Source: Bacteroidetes bacterium HGW-Bacteroidetes-8
GTDB lineage: Bacteria > Bacteroidota > Bacteroidia > Bacteroidales > UBA932
DNA: 64,000 bases
Direction: 5' to 3'
Assembly (NCBI GenBank): GCA_002840895.1
Contig: PHCZ01000005.1
Span: 27,618-91,617 of the forward strand
The translations under genes were made by a program, and so were the position numbers. Numbering within the stretch: the first letter of the stretch is position 1; each line of letters opens with the position of its first letter. Positions 8,272 to 16,511 of this stretch are shown in pieces. The notes under the pieces are model-generated. The model did not search any database. It saw only the letters and a program-made list of their open reading frames with translations, and was not told the origin of the DNA.

Positions 8272-8302
8272 TTTGCAATCTGTAATAAAATACCTATTTT
8301 TG
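8272..8302 (+). promoter_or_regulatory. Strong Bacteroidota promoter for the HydABC operon
   Basis: TTTG (8272-8275), 19 bases, then TATTTTTG (8295-8302) is a full match to the Bacteroidota -33/-7 consensus. It gives a start near 8306 and a leader of about 50 bases before the ATG at 8355. A second, weaker -7 box, TATATTTG, lies at 8192-8199. The 186-base gap therefore separates the signalling genes from the catalytic hydrogenase operon transcriptionally. Confidence 0.6.
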
Positions 8303-8354
8303 CGCTTCGATTCAAATCTCGGCAGACACAACTATAACCAAATATAAAATAAGT

Positions 8355-8750
8355 ATGAATAAAATCAAATCCCTTGACGATTTGCGGAAGATGAAGCAAA
8401 GTCTCGAGCACGGAATGAATATCCGTGAGAAGAGCAATTCGCCAGAGTCTCTTGTTCAGATTCGTGTGGCAATGGCTACCTGCGGTATTGCAGCCGGCGC
8501 CAGGACGGTAATGAACACTCTAATAGAGAAGATTGAGATTGAAAAGATTCCTGCTGTGGTCACACAGGGCGGGTGCATGGGTTATTGCTATGCAGAGCCG
8601 ACAATTGAGGTAAAGGTACCCGGCAAAGATCCGGTTGTCTTTGGCAATGTCGACTCAAAGGTGGCAATAGAGATCGTGGAGAAGTATATCAAAAACGGAG
8701 AGCTTCTAGACGGTATTATACCTACCAACTATCAAACTATTAATGAATAA
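8355..8750 (+). CDS. Thioredoxin-like [2Fe-2S] ferredoxin of the hydrogenase operon
   Basis: A 131-residue soluble protein with a thioredoxin-fold [2Fe-2S] ferredoxin domain (about residues 35-120). The four likely ligands are Cys45 (ATCGIAAGA) plus one other near it that is less clear, and the pair in GGCMGYCYAEP (about 79-89); the family needs four cysteines, so the first pair may be incomplete. The preceding stretch KSLDDLRKMKQSLEHGMNIRE is typical of the small ferredoxins encoded just upstream of bifurcating hydrogenases. It is 11 bases before hydB and the first gene after the strong promoter. Probable role: electron transfer to or from the HydABC complex. Confidence 0.78.
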   Translation: MNKIKSLDDLRKMKQSLEHGMNIREKSNSPESLVQIRVAMATCGIAAGARTVMNTLIEKIEIEKIPAVVTQGGCMGYCYAEPTIEVKVPGKDPVVFGNVDSKVAIEIVEKYIKNGELLDGIIPTNYQTINE

Positions 8751-8761
8751 AGGAGTAGTTT

Positions 8762-10555
8762 ATGGCACAGTATAAAATGCATTTGCTGGTTTGTGCTGGT
8801 ACCGGATGCCGGGCCTCACAAAGTGAAGAGATTATCGTGAATCTAAACGCAGAATTAAAAAAACAGGGCCTGCAATATGATGCTCAGGTCGTTGCTACAG
8901 GCTGTTTTGGATTTTGCGAAAAGGGGCCGATTGTAAAGATTTTACCTGACAACACCTTCTATACCCAGGTAAAACCGGAGGATTGCGCCGAAATTATTAG
9001 CGAACACATCCTTAAAGGGCGTAGGGTTAACAGGCTTCTTTATGAAGACCCGGAAACCAGAAAGCATATAGAAGACTCTAAACATATGGGTTTCTATCAG
9101 AAACAGCTTAGAATTGCTCTAAGAAACTGCGGTTTTATTGATCCGGAAAATATTGACGAATACATTGCTCGCGACGGTTACGCTGCTTTAGGTAAAATCC
9201 TTGCAGAGATGACACAAAGTCAGGCAATAGATGAGATCAAAAAGTCCGGACTAAGAGGTCGCGGAGGTGGCGGTTTCCCTACAGGAATCAAGTGGGAAAT
9301 TGCATCAAAAAATAAAGCAGACCAAAAATATGTAGTTTGTAATGCAGATGAGGGTGACCCGGGTGCATTTATGGACAGATCAATACTTGAGGGAGATCCT
9401 CACTCAATTATTGAAGCGATGGCAATTTGCGGGTACTGTATTGGTGCATCTAAAGGGTTAGTATACATCCGAGCAGAGTATCCGCTTGCCATAAAGCGTC
9501 TTCAGGTTGCTATAGCTCAGGCTCGCGATTACGGCCTTTTGGGTGGCGATATTATGGGATCTGGTTTCTCATTTGATATTGAACTTAAATATGGTGCAGG
9601 TGCTTTTGTTTGCGGAGAGGAGACAGCTCTTATCCACTCAATGGAGGGGCATAGGGGTGAACCGACTGTTAAACCACCATTTCCTGCAGAGAAAGGATAC
9701 CTTGGAAAGCCAACCAATGTAAACAATGTTGAGACATTTGCGAATGTTCCGGTTATTTTTCTTAAGGGGGCAAGTTGGTTTGCAAGTATAGGTACAGAGA
9801 AGTCAAAAGGGACAAAAGTTTTTGCACTGGCAGGAAAGATCAATAATGTTGGCCTTATAGAGGTACCAATGGGTATTACCCTAAGAGAGGTTATTTTTGA
9901 AATAGGAGGCGGAATCAAGGATGGGAAAAAATTCAAGGCTGTTCAGACGGGAGGCCCTTCCGGTGGATGTCTTACAGAGAAACACCTGGATACACCGATT
10001 GATTTTGACAACCTTATAGCTGCCGGTTCAATGATGGGCTCCGGTGGTATGATTGTTATGGACGAAGATGACTGTATGGTGTCTGTTGCCAAGTTCTATC
10101 TAGAGTTTACAGTTGAAGAGTCTTGCGGGAAGTGTGCTCCTTGCCGTGTGGGTAACAAGAGATTACACGAAATTCTCGAAAAGATATGTGCAGGTAAAGG
10201 GACAGAGGATGATTTGAGCTATCTGGAAAACTTAAGCAAGGTAATCAAAGATACTTCTCTATGTGGTCTTGGACAGACCTCACCAAACCCTGTACTCTCT
10301 ACGCTGGAGCATTTCTACGACGAGTACCTTGCTCACGTTAAAGAGAGGATATGTACTGCAGGAAGATGTAAAGCTCTCAAACTCTATACAATTATTGCAG
10401 ATAAGTGTACCGGATGTACAGCTTGTATCAGGGCTTGTCCTGTTGCAGCCATTACCGGAGAAAAGCGTCAGCCTCACGTGATTGACGTAGATAAATGTAT
10501 CAGATGCGGTGCTTGTTATGACAAGTGTAAGTTTACAGCTATTCACGTTCAATAA
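8762..10555 (+). CDS. hydB: Electron-bifurcating [FeFe] hydrogenase beta subunit (NuoF-like)
   Basis: HydB carries FMN and binds NAD(H) in the HydABC complex that couples NADH and reduced ferredoxin oxidation to H2 formation. The 597 residues show an N-terminal thioredoxin-like [2Fe-2S] domain (CAGTGCRAS near residue 11, CFGFCEKGP near 50), the NuoF core with the nucleotide-binding GLRGRGGGGFPTG (about 164-176), CNADEGDPGAF (about 194-204) and the ESCGKCAPCR [4Fe-4S] motif (about 454-463), and a C-terminal two-cluster ferredoxin (CTGCTACIRACP and CIRCGACYDKC). This extra C-terminal ferredoxin is the mark of HydB versus NuoF. It is 9 bases upstream of hydA. Confidence 0.93.
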   Translation: MAQYKMHLLVCAGTGCRASQSEEIIVNLNAELKKQGLQYDAQVVATGCFGFCEKGPIVKILPDNTFYTQVKPEDCAEIISEHILKGRRVNRLLYEDPETRKHIEDSKHMGFYQKQLRIALRNCGFIDPENIDEYIARDGYAALGKILAEMTQSQAIDEIKKSGLRGRGGGGFPTGIKWEIASKNKADQKYVVCNADEGDPGAFMDRSILEGDPHSIIEAMAICGYCIGASKGLVYIRAEYPLAIKRLQVAIAQARDYGLLGGDIMGSGFSFDIELKYGAGAFVCGEETALIHSMEGHRGEPTVKPPFPAEKGYLGKPTNVNNVETFANVPVIFLKGASWFASIGTEKSKGTKVFALAGKINNVGLIEVPMGITLREVIFEIGGGIKDGKKFKAVQTGGPSGGCLTEKHLDTPIDFDNLIAAGSMMGSGGMIVMDEDDCMVSVAKFYLEFTVEESCGKCAPCRVGNKRLHEILEKICAGKGTEDDLSYLENLSKVIKDTSLCGLGQTSPNPVLSTLEHFYDEYLAHVKERICTAGRCKALKLYTIIADKCTGCTACIRACPVAAITGEKRQPHVIDVDKCIRCGACYDKCKFTAIHVQ

Positions 10556-10564
10556 TCCAATCCT

Positions 10565-12328
10565 ATGGAATTAATAAAAGTTACTATAGATAAAAACGAG
10601 ATAGAGGTCAAAAAAGGGACAACTATCTACCAGGCAGCAAAGAAGATAGGTATAGATATACCCGTGCTTTGCTATATGAACCTAGAGCACCTGAAAATTG
10701 AAAACCGCCCGGGCGGATGCAGAATTTGTGTTGTGGAGGTTGAGGGAAGGAAGAATCTTGCTCCATCCTGCTCAACAGAGTGCGCAGATGGAATGGTGGT
10801 TAAAACGCACAGTATAAGGGTACTCAATGCAAGAAAAACTGTTTTGGAGTTAATTCTGTCAGACCACCCTGCTCAATGTCTTATCTGTTCATCTTCCGGG
10901 AAGTGTGACCTACAGTCACTCTCTCAAAAGATGGGTATCAGAGAGATTCACGCTGTTGAGAATGCAGAGGTGTCTTCATATAGAAAAGACTGCTCTCCCG
11001 CTCTTAACAGAGATATGGACAAATGTATTATGTGCCGCAGATGCGAAACTATCTGTAACGACGTTCAGACAGTGGGCGCTTTGAGTGCTGTAAACCGCGG
11101 GTTTATGTCGGTTGTTGCTCCTGCATTTGAGCAGGACCTCATTGATTCTCCTTGTACATTCTGTGGTCAGTGTGTTGCTGTTTGTCCTACAGGTGCACTT
11201 ACCCCTTACGATGATACTGCTAAGATTATTCGTGCACTTGCAGATCCTAAAAAGACTGTAATTGTGCAGACAGCTCCAGCTGTTCGTGCCGCTTTGGGAG
11301 AGGAGTTTGGTCTGCCGGCCGGAACACTTGTAACAGGAAAAATGGTTGCAGCTCTACGTACTCTTGGCTTTGACAAGGTGTTTGACACAGACTTTGCTGC
11401 CGACCTTACTATTATGGAAGAGGGAACAGAGTTACTTAACAGAATAACCAGACATCTCAATGGAGATAAGGATGTTAAGCTGCCTATTCTAACCTCTTGC
11501 TGCCCTGCTTGGGTTAACTTCTTTGAGGTTTATTTCCCGGATATGCTGGATGTTCCTTCTACAGCTCGCTCACCTCAGCAGATGTTTGGCTCAATAGCAA
11601 AAACATATTATGCAGATCTTATCGGAGTCAAGAGAGAAGATCTTGTTGTAGTTTCAATTATGCCTTGTCTTGCCAAGAAGTTTGAGTGCCAGCGTGAAGA
11701 GTTCTCGGTTGACGGAAATCCGGATGTTGACTTCTCAATCTCTACAAGAGAGCTAGCAGGCTTGATCAAGTCTGCAAATATTACCTTTGACGCTCTGCCG
11801 GAAGAGGAGTTTGACCTGCCTATGGGAGAGTCAACAGGTGCCGGCGTTATTTTTGGAGTAACAGGTGGTGTGATTGAGGCTGCTGTACGTACAGCATATG
11901 AGATACACACAGGAAGCAAGCTGAACAGAATAAATTTCGAAGAGCTTCGCGGAATGTCAGGAATCCGTACTGCTACCATCTATTTCGGAGACACTCCAAT
12001 TCATATTGGTATCGCACACCAACTTGGTAACGCAAGAAAACTTCTTAACGGTATAAGAGAGGGGAGGTACAATTTCCACGCAATTGAGATTATGGCTTGT
12101 CCGGGTGGCTGCATCGGCGGTGCAGGTCAGCCTCTTCACCACGGAGATTCAAGTGTTATACGGGCACGTTACGACGCAATTTATAGAGAAGATGCAGGAA
12201 AGAGCATCCGTAAATCTCACGAGAATCCATACATCGTTAAGTTATACAAGGAGTTCCTTGGTCACCCGATGAGTGAGAAAGCTCACCATCTGCTCCACAC
12301 CCACTACTTTGACAAACATAAAATTTAA
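10565..12328 (+). CDS. hydA: Electron-bifurcating [FeFe] hydrogenase catalytic alpha subunit
   Basis: HydA produces or consumes H2 at the H-cluster. The 587-residue protein has a plant-type [2Fe-2S] domain (Cys36, 52, 55, 69), a His-ligated [4Fe-4S] motif (DHPAQCLICSSSGKC, 100-114), two ferredoxin clusters (CIMCRRCETIC at 154-164, CTFCGQCVAVCP at 197-208) and the H-cluster domain with all signatures intact: TSCCPAW (310-316), MPCLAKKFE (366-374) and MACPGGCIGGAGQ (510-522). The proton-relay cysteine (Cys312) is present, unlike in the paralogue at 5193. The C-terminal small-subunit-like tail (SIRKSHENPYIVKLYKEFLG) is also present. Group A3, trimeric type. The HydEFG maturases required for the H-cluster are not in this window. 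Confidence 0.94.
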   Translation: MELIKVTIDKNEIEVKKGTTIYQAAKKIGIDIPVLCYMNLEHLKIENRPGGCRICVVEVEGRKNLAPSCSTECADGMVVKTHSIRVLNARKTVLELILSDHPAQCLICSSSGKCDLQSLSQKMGIREIHAVENAEVSSYRKDCSPALNRDMDKCIMCRRCETICNDVQTVGALSAVNRGFMSVVAPAFEQDLIDSPCTFCGQCVAVCPTGALTPYDDTAKIIRALADPKKTVIVQTAPAVRAALGEEFGLPAGTLVTGKMVAALRTLGFDKVFDTDFAADLTIMEEGTELLNRITRHLNGDKDVKLPILTSCCPAWVNFFEVYFPDMLDVPSTARSPQQMFGSIAKTYYADLIGVKREDLVVVSIMPCLAKKFECQREEFSVDGNPDVDFSISTRELAGLIKSANITFDALPEEEFDLPMGESTGAGVIFGVTGGVIEAAVRTAYEIHTGSKLNRINFEELRGMSGIRTATIYFGDTPIHIGIAHQLGNARKLLNGIREGRYNFHAIEIMACPGGCIGGAGQPLHHGDSSVIRARYDAIYREDAGKSIRKSHENPYIVKLYKEFLGHPMSEKAHHLLHTHYFDKHKI

Positions 12329-12334
12329 ATCGCA

Positions 12335-12814
12335 ATGAGTACATTCAAAATACAAGATTGTCATAAAGAGACAATTAAAGGGATCTGCAACTCTTTTGAA
12401 AACAATCCCGGAGAGTTGATAAGTATTCTGCATAAAATCCAGAGTGAGTTTGGCTACCTTCCGGAAGATATTCAACGCGAGGTTGCTAAGAATCTGAAAA
12501 TCTCTGTTGCCAAAGTTTATGGGGTTGTTACCTTCTACTCTTTCTTCACAATGACTCCAAAAGGGAAGCACCCGATATCTGTATGTATGGGTACCGCCTG
12601 CTATGTTCGTGGTGCAGAGAAGATTGTAGACGAGCTTAAAGATCAGCTAAAAATTAAAGTTGGCGGAGTAACTGCAGATGGAAAATTCTCTCTCGACTGC
12701 CTCAGATGCGTTGGCGCCTGCGGTCTTGCACCGGTAGTTCTTATTGGCGAAAAGGTGTACGGAAGGGTAGAGGCTTCTCAGGTTAGGGAGATTCTCGATA
12801 GTTACGTTGATTAA
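12335..12814 (+). CDS. hydC: Electron-bifurcating [FeFe] hydrogenase gamma subunit (NuoE-like)
   Basis: A 159-residue NuoE-type thioredoxin-like [2Fe-2S] protein, the third subunit of HydABC. The four ligands are in CMGTACYVRGA (about residues 85-95) and CLRCVGACGLAP (about 125-136); ELISILHKIQSEFGYLPEDI (about 28-47) is the usual helical N-terminal part. Length is normal. It follows hydA after six bases and is the last gene of the operon, with a strong terminator 30 bases beyond its stop. Gene order ferredoxin-hydB-hydA-hydC differs from the classical hydC-hydB-hydA order. Confidence 0.93.
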   Translation: MSTFKIQDCHKETIKGICNSFENNPGELISILHKIQSEFGYLPEDIQREVAKNLKISVAKVYGVVTFYSFFTMTPKGKHPISVCMGTACYVRGAEKIVDELKDQLKIKVGGVTADGKFSLDCLRCVGACGLAPVVLIGEKVYGRVEASQVREILDSYVD

Positions 12815-12843
12815 TCAACAGTAGTTGTTTTGATTATATAAAG

Positions 12844-12871
12844 GCTGCCTAGTTACTAGGCAGCTTTTTTT
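12844..12871 (+). terminator. Rho-independent terminator of the hyd operon
   Basis: A perfect 9-base stem (GCTGCCTAG at 12844-12852 with CTAGGCAGC at 12856-12864), a TTA loop and seven T residues directly after it. Confidence 0.85.
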
Positions 12872-12875
12872 ACGT

Positions 12876-13011
12876 GGGGGTCAATAACTTACTACGGCTC
12901 TTGGTGTCAGCTCGGAAAATCCTCCCCACCTGCGGCGGGTCCCCTCCATCTTCTGGAGCCAATGTTTTCCTTAGCTGACACCCATATCGCCGTTTGTCGT
13001 AATTGACCCCC
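12876..13011. repeat. GC-rich inverted-repeat element of unknown type (about 136 bases)
   Basis: The ends are a perfect 10-base inverted repeat, GGGGGTCAAT (12876-12885) and ATTGACCCCC (13002-13011). Inside, GGTGTCAGCT (12903-12912) is again inverted by AGCTGACACC (12973-12982), next to GGAAAA / TTTTCC. The centre (about 12920-12960) is markedly richer in G+C than its surroundings and holds smaller hairpins such as CTCCA...TGGAG. There is no open reading frame of note. It could be a MITE-like mobile remnant or a structured RNA or binding site; nothing in the sequence decides. It lies between the hyd terminator and the 3' end of the Crp/Fnr gene. Confidence 0.6.
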
Positions 13012-13072
13012 AAATTATTGCTTACCAATTAAATAGTGCACTTTTAGTTACTGAATTATAAAAATTTTATTA

Positions 13073-13777
13073 TCAGCCTAATAGGTTTTGTAAATTTTGT
13101 CGGTTCAGTACTGTGATTTTATTTCTTTCGGCCAGAATGACCCCCTCTTGCTGTAGCTCTCCTAGAATACGAGCCAGAGCAGGACGGGTAACGCCAAAAT
13201 ATTTAGAGAGCTCTGTCTGGTTTTTGTCCATATAAAATGTATTGATAGCAGGACTTATTGAGTGGCATCTTGCCAACTGTTCCAAAAGATAGTTTGCCAG
13301 CTTTCCCCGTATTGTTTTAATGGTGACCATCTGAAGCTTGTTTGAAAGAAACTGGGTTTTATCGGAATTGTATCTTATGTAGCTCTCAAGAAATTTAGCA
13401 TCTTTTTGGAATAGAATAATAACCTCCTCTTTTGGAATTGTAATTACAGTTGACTCCTCTGTGGCAGTCACATCTACGGGGAAACGGTTATTTTCTGCAA
13501 ACAGAAATGCAGATGCAAGGGGACGTGTTGCCTTTATATTTTCAATTGTTAGCACACCCCCGGACTCTGTTATCATCTCAGTTGTAACAGCTCCTTTTAC
13601 CAATAGATATAGGTGTTTACATATATCTCCCTGCCTGGCAATGATATCTCCCTTACTATATTTGGTTACCCCGAACTTCATATTCCTGAAAAGATAATCC
13701 AGATTATCCTTTGAAATTGATTTACAAACAGGGCACTGTGATATCTCCTCTCTATTTATCATTGAGTCAGGTAACAT
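13073..13777 (-). CDS. Crp/Fnr-family transcriptional regulator (HcpR-like)
   Basis: A 234-residue cytoplasmic regulator with an N-terminal cyclic-nucleotide-binding fold (about residues 25-145; YSKGDIIARQGD near 40, LYLLVKGAV near 56) and a C-terminal winged helix (about 160-230) with the recognition segment TELSKYFGVTRPALARILGEL. It lacks the four-cysteine Fe-S motif of true FNR; only CPVC near the N-terminus is seen. It is divergent from hcp, and the shared 138-base gap contains a perfect 22-base palindrome, so it very probably controls hcp, as HcpR does in other Bacteroidota, in response to NO or nitrosative stress. An alternative start is Met6 (13762). Confidence 0.82.
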   Translation of the reverse strand: MLPDSMINREEISQCPVCKSISKDNLDYLFRNMKFGVTKYSKGDIIARQGDICKHLYLLVKGAVTTEMITESGGVLTIENIKATRPLASAFLFAENNRFPVDVTATEESTVITIPKEEVIILFQKDAKFLESYIRYNSDKTQFLSNKLQMVTIKTIRGKLANYLLEQLARCHSISPAINTFYMDKNQTELSKYFGVTRPALARILGELQQEGVILAERNKITVLNRQNLQNLLG

Positions 13778-13825
13778 AACTATTATCGGTTATAATTGTT
13801 TTATTTAAAAGTAACTATTTTAAGT

Positions 13826-13847
13826 GAGTGTAACAAATATTACACTC
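13826..13847. promoter_or_regulatory. Palindromic Crp/Fnr-type operator upstream of hcp
   Basis: GAGTGTAA and TTACACTC form perfect 8-base arms around a 6-base A+T spacer, the size and symmetry expected of a Crp/Fnr dimer site. Its centre (13836.5) is about 41 bases upstream of the start predicted from the -7 box TACTTTTG at 13866-13873, the classical class II activator position. It lies between the regulator gene and hcp and could also autoregulate the former. Confidence 0.65.
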
Positions 13848-13865
13848 TTTAGGTTGTATTAACTC

Positions 13866-13873
13866 TACTTTTG
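13866..13873 (+). promoter_or_regulatory. -7 box of the hcp promoter
   Basis: TACTTTTG matches TAnnTTTG and would start the transcript near 13877, about 39 bases before the hcp ATG. No TTG/TTTG -33 box is found at 19-21 bases upstream, as expected of an activator-dependent promoter whose activator sits next to that place. Confidence 0.5.
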
Positions 13874-13915
13874 TACCTGAAAGAATCAAATATTAACCAT
13901 AAATAATTTAATATA

Positions 13916-15571
13916 ATGAGCAATATGTTTTGTTACCAGTGTCAGGAGACAGCTAAAAACAGCGGCTGTACAATTAAAGGTGTCTGCGGCAAAAGCGCAG
14001 ATGTTGCAAATCTTCAGGATCTTTTGGTGTTTTTATGTAAAGGAATTTCACACTTCTCTGTCCGTCTGAGGGATATGGGTGTTGAGAGTGCAGAGGTTAA
14101 CAAATTTGTTACCGACTCTCTATTTATGACTATAACAAATGCAAACTTTGATAGAGACAGGTTTGTAACCAGAGTGAATCAGGCAATAGATATGAGAGAC
14201 TCTGTAAGGAATCTATTCATATCTAAAGGAGGTATAGTTGAGGAGATTACATTTGAAGGTGCCTACTGGAGCTCACGTGATATCTCAGTTATGGAGCAGA
14301 AGGCTACCGAGGTAGGAGTTCTCTCAACCGAGAATGAAGATGTTCGCTCTCTGCGTGAACTCACAATTTATGGACTAAAAGGTATGGCTGCATATGCAGA
14401 GCACGCTTTTAATCTGGGATTTGAGCAGGCAGATATATACTCTTTTATGCAAAAGGCGCTGGTAGATACAACAGACGACACACTCTCTGCAGATCAACTT
14501 ACAGCCCTTGTGCTTGAGACCGGTGCGCACGGTGTTAAGGTTATGGCACTTCTGGATAAAGCTAATACATCTGCATATGGAAATCCCGAAATTACAAAAG
14601 TGAACATAGGTGTCCGTAATAACCCTGCAATTTTGATCTCCGGCCACGACCTTAAAGATATGGAGGAGCTGCTTAAGCAGACAGAGGGAACAGGTGTAGA
14701 TGTTTATACTCACTCAGAGATGCTTCCTGCAAATTACTATCCTGCTTTTAAAAAATATAGCCAGTTTGTAGGTAACTATGGAAGTTCGTGGTGGAGGCAG
14801 ACTCAGGATTTTGAGACCTTTAACGGCCCTGTTCTCTTTACTACCAACTGTATAGTTCCACCAAAAAGCAGTGCGACATATTCGGACAGAATATACACTA
14901 CAGGTGCATCCGGATTCCCGGGATTCATCCATATTCAGGATCGTAAAGATGGAAAGACCAAAGACTTCTCTGCTATCATAGAGCACGCTAAGAGATGCGC
15001 TGCTCCAACTGAGATAGAGACCGGAGAGATAATCGGGGGCTTTGCTCACGCTCAGGTTTTTGCTCTTGCAGATAAAATTGTTGATGCAGTTAAGAGTGGC
15101 GCTATCCGCAAATTTTTTGTGATGGCCGGATGTGACGGCCGTATGAAGGATAGAAATTATTACACAGAGTTTGCAGAGGCACTTCCTAAGGATACAGTGA
15201 TACTCACTGCAGGTTGTGCCAAGTATCGTTACAATAAACTTCCACTTGGAGATATTGGAGGTATTCCACGAGTTCTGGACGCAGGACAGTGTAACGACTC
15301 ATACTCACTAGCCGTAATAGCTCTTAAATTAAAGGAGATCTTCAATGCAAACGATATTAACGAGCTACCTATAGCTTACAATATAGCCTGGTATGAGCAG
15401 AAGGCTGTTATTGTACTTCTTGCACTTCTCTCTCTCGGAGTTAAGAATATACACCTCGGCCCAACACTGCCTGCATTCCTCTCTCCAAATGTTGCAGAGG
15501 TTTTGGTAAAGAACTTTGGAATTGCCGGTATCAAGAGTGTGGATGAAGATATGAAGTTGTTCCTGGGTTAA
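13916..15571 (+). CDS. hcp: Hybrid-cluster protein (hydroxylamine/NO reductase)
   Basis: Hcp reduces nitric oxide to N2O, and hydroxylamine in vitro, and protects anaerobes from nitrosative stress. The 551-residue protein begins with the cysteine pattern [13 protein letters not shown]...CGK (Cys6, 9, 18, 24) that binds the N-terminal Fe-S cluster. Hybrid-cluster ligand motifs follow in the second half: TTNCIVPP (about residue 310), AGCDGR (about 403), [13 protein letters not shown] (about 430-442) and [12 protein letters not shown] (about 456-467). Length is that of the shorter three-domain class. Promoter and operator upstream point to control by the divergent Crp/Fnr protein. A hairpin 51 bases beyond the stop probably terminates it. 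Confidence 0.95.
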   Translation: MSNMFCYQCQETAKNSGCTIKGVCGKSADVANLQDLLVFLCKGISHFSVRLRDMGVESAEVNKFVTDSLFMTITNANFDRDRFVTRVNQAIDMRDSVRNLFISKGGIVEEITFEGAYWSSRDISVMEQKATEVGVLSTENEDVRSLRELTIYGLKGMAAYAEHAFNLGFEQADIYSFMQKALVDTTDDTLSADQLTALVLETGAHGVKVMALLDKANTSAYGNPEITKVNIGVRNNPAILISGHDLKDMEELLKQTEGTGVDVYTHSEMLPANYYPAFKKYSQFVGNYGSSWWRQTQDFETFNGPVLFTTNCIVPPKSSATYSDRIYTTGASGFPGFIHIQDRKDGKTKDFSAIIEHAKRCAAPTEIETGEIIGGFAHAQVFALADKIVDAVKSGAIRKFFVMAGCDGRMKDRNYYTEFAEALPKDTVILTAGCAKYRYNKLPLGDIGGIPRVLDAGQCNDSYSLAVIALKLKEIFNANDINELPIAYNIAWYEQKAVIVLLALLSLGVKNIHLGPTLPAFLSPNVAEVLVKNFGIAGIKSVDEDMKLFLG

Positions 15572-15622
15572 TATTTGATTTTGTAGATTCAAGACAACTT
15601 TAATGGGGTTACCCCCGACCGT

Positions 15623-15668
15623 CAGGACTTTCGGATATTCAAAAACCGGGAGTCCTGTTCTGTTTTTT
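15623..15668 (+). terminator. Probable terminator of hcp
   Basis: CAGGACT (15623-15629) pairs with AGTCCTG (15651-15657), with a partly paired interior (CGG/CCG), followed by TTCTG and six T residues (15663-15668). A small GGGGTTACCCCC hairpin precedes it at about 15605. The loop is long, so confidence is moderate. Confidence 0.5.
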
Positions 15669-15690
15669 GTAATATATATGTAACTGTTTG

Positions 15691-15721
15691 TTGCACATAT
15701 AGACTCAATGCCCTATCTTTA
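15691..15721 (+). promoter_or_regulatory. Possible promoter of the FISUMP lipoprotein gene
   Basis: TTG (15691-15693), 20 bases, then TATCTTTA (15714-15721), one base off TAnnTTTG. It would start transcription about 50 bases before the ATG at 15776. Confidence 0.3.
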
Positions 15722-15775
15722 CAGTGCAAATTCACTACTAACCCAAATAGTATTTAATAAATTATTCAAAATCTA

Positions 15776-16456
15776 ATGAAAAACGATCTTAGTAAATTAA
15801 TTTACAGCTTTTTAGTGCTAAGTTTTACTCTATTGTTAACCAGTAGTTGTGAAAAAAAATTAACTGATATTGACGGCAATATCTACAAAACTGTAAAAAT
15901 CGGCGATCAGATTTGGATGGCAGAGAATTTAAGAGTTACAAGGTACAACAACGGTGACCCTATTGAGACAACAAATCCGGCAAACATTGACATCTCTGAC
16001 CTTGTTGAACCTAAATTCCAATGGGTATTCGGTGGCAAAGAGGAGCTGGCTGCTACCTACGGGAGGCTTTACACCTGGTATGCTGTTACCGATTCACGAA
16101 AAATCTGCCCTGAGGGTTGGCACGTCATTACAGATGCAGAGTGGGCAAAGCTCTACAACTATTTTGGGGGTAAAAGTGTTGCAGGAGGTAAACTTAAGGA
16201 GGCGGGAACAGTAGATTGGGCTCATCCGAATACAGACGCCAGCAACAGCAGTGGCTTTACTGCACGTCCCGGTGGAGGGAGAGGTTCTAACGGTGCCTTT
16301 GGTGGGATCAATTACTATGCTGCCTGGTGGGGAACTGTAGAGAAGGACTCTCTGGTTGCAGGTTACTGGCATCTATATTACAATACCTCTGCGTTAAAGA
16401 GAACAGATTTTCATAAAAACTCCGGTTTTTCTGTTCGTTGTGTACGGGATTTGTAA
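15776..16456 (+). CDS. FISUMP-domain lipoprotein
   Basis: A 226-residue secreted lipoprotein. The N-terminus has a lysine pair, a hydrophobic stretch and a lipobox ending at Cys25 (LLLTSSC), so it should be lipidated and anchored in a membrane. The rest is a Fibrobacter succinogenes major paralogous (FISUMP) domain: the opening DIDGNIYKTVKIGDQIWMAENL (shortened: DIDGN.YKTVKIG.QIWMAENL, about residues 31-52), the CPEGWHVITDAEW motif (about 109-121) and the end GFSVRCVRDL. These tryptophan-rich domains are widespread on Bacteroidota and Fibrobacter surfaces, with unknown function. It stands alone between hcp and prfA. Confidence 0.85.
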   Translation: MKNDLSKLIYSFLVLSFTLLLTSSCEKKLTDIDGNIYKTVKIGDQIWMAENLRVTRYNNGDPIETTNPANIDISDLVEPKFQWVFGGKEELAATYGRLYTWYAVTDSRKICPEGWHVITDAEWAKLYNYFGGKSVAGGKLKEAGTVDWAHPNTDASNSSGFTARPGGGRGSNGAFGGINYYAAWWGTVEKDSLVAGYWHLYYNTSALKRTDFHKNSGFSVRCVRDL

Positions 16457-16485
16457 AAACTGCACAGATATTGGGTTGTTTTGAC

Positions 16486-16493
16486 TATTTTTG
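16486..16493 (+). promoter_or_regulatory. -7 box upstream of prfA
   Basis: TATTTTTG matches TAnnTTTG 19 bases before the prfA ATG at 16512. The predicted start near 16497 lies downstream of the TTG at 16491, which argues against that TTG as initiator. Confidence 0.4.
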
Positions 16494-16511
16494 CACTCAA
16501 TTTATTTTTTT

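Noticed and set aside
16491..16511. TTG as start of prfA
   Set aside because: It lies within the probable -7 box TATTTTTG (16486-16493). The ATG at 16512 gives the usual RF1 N-terminus.
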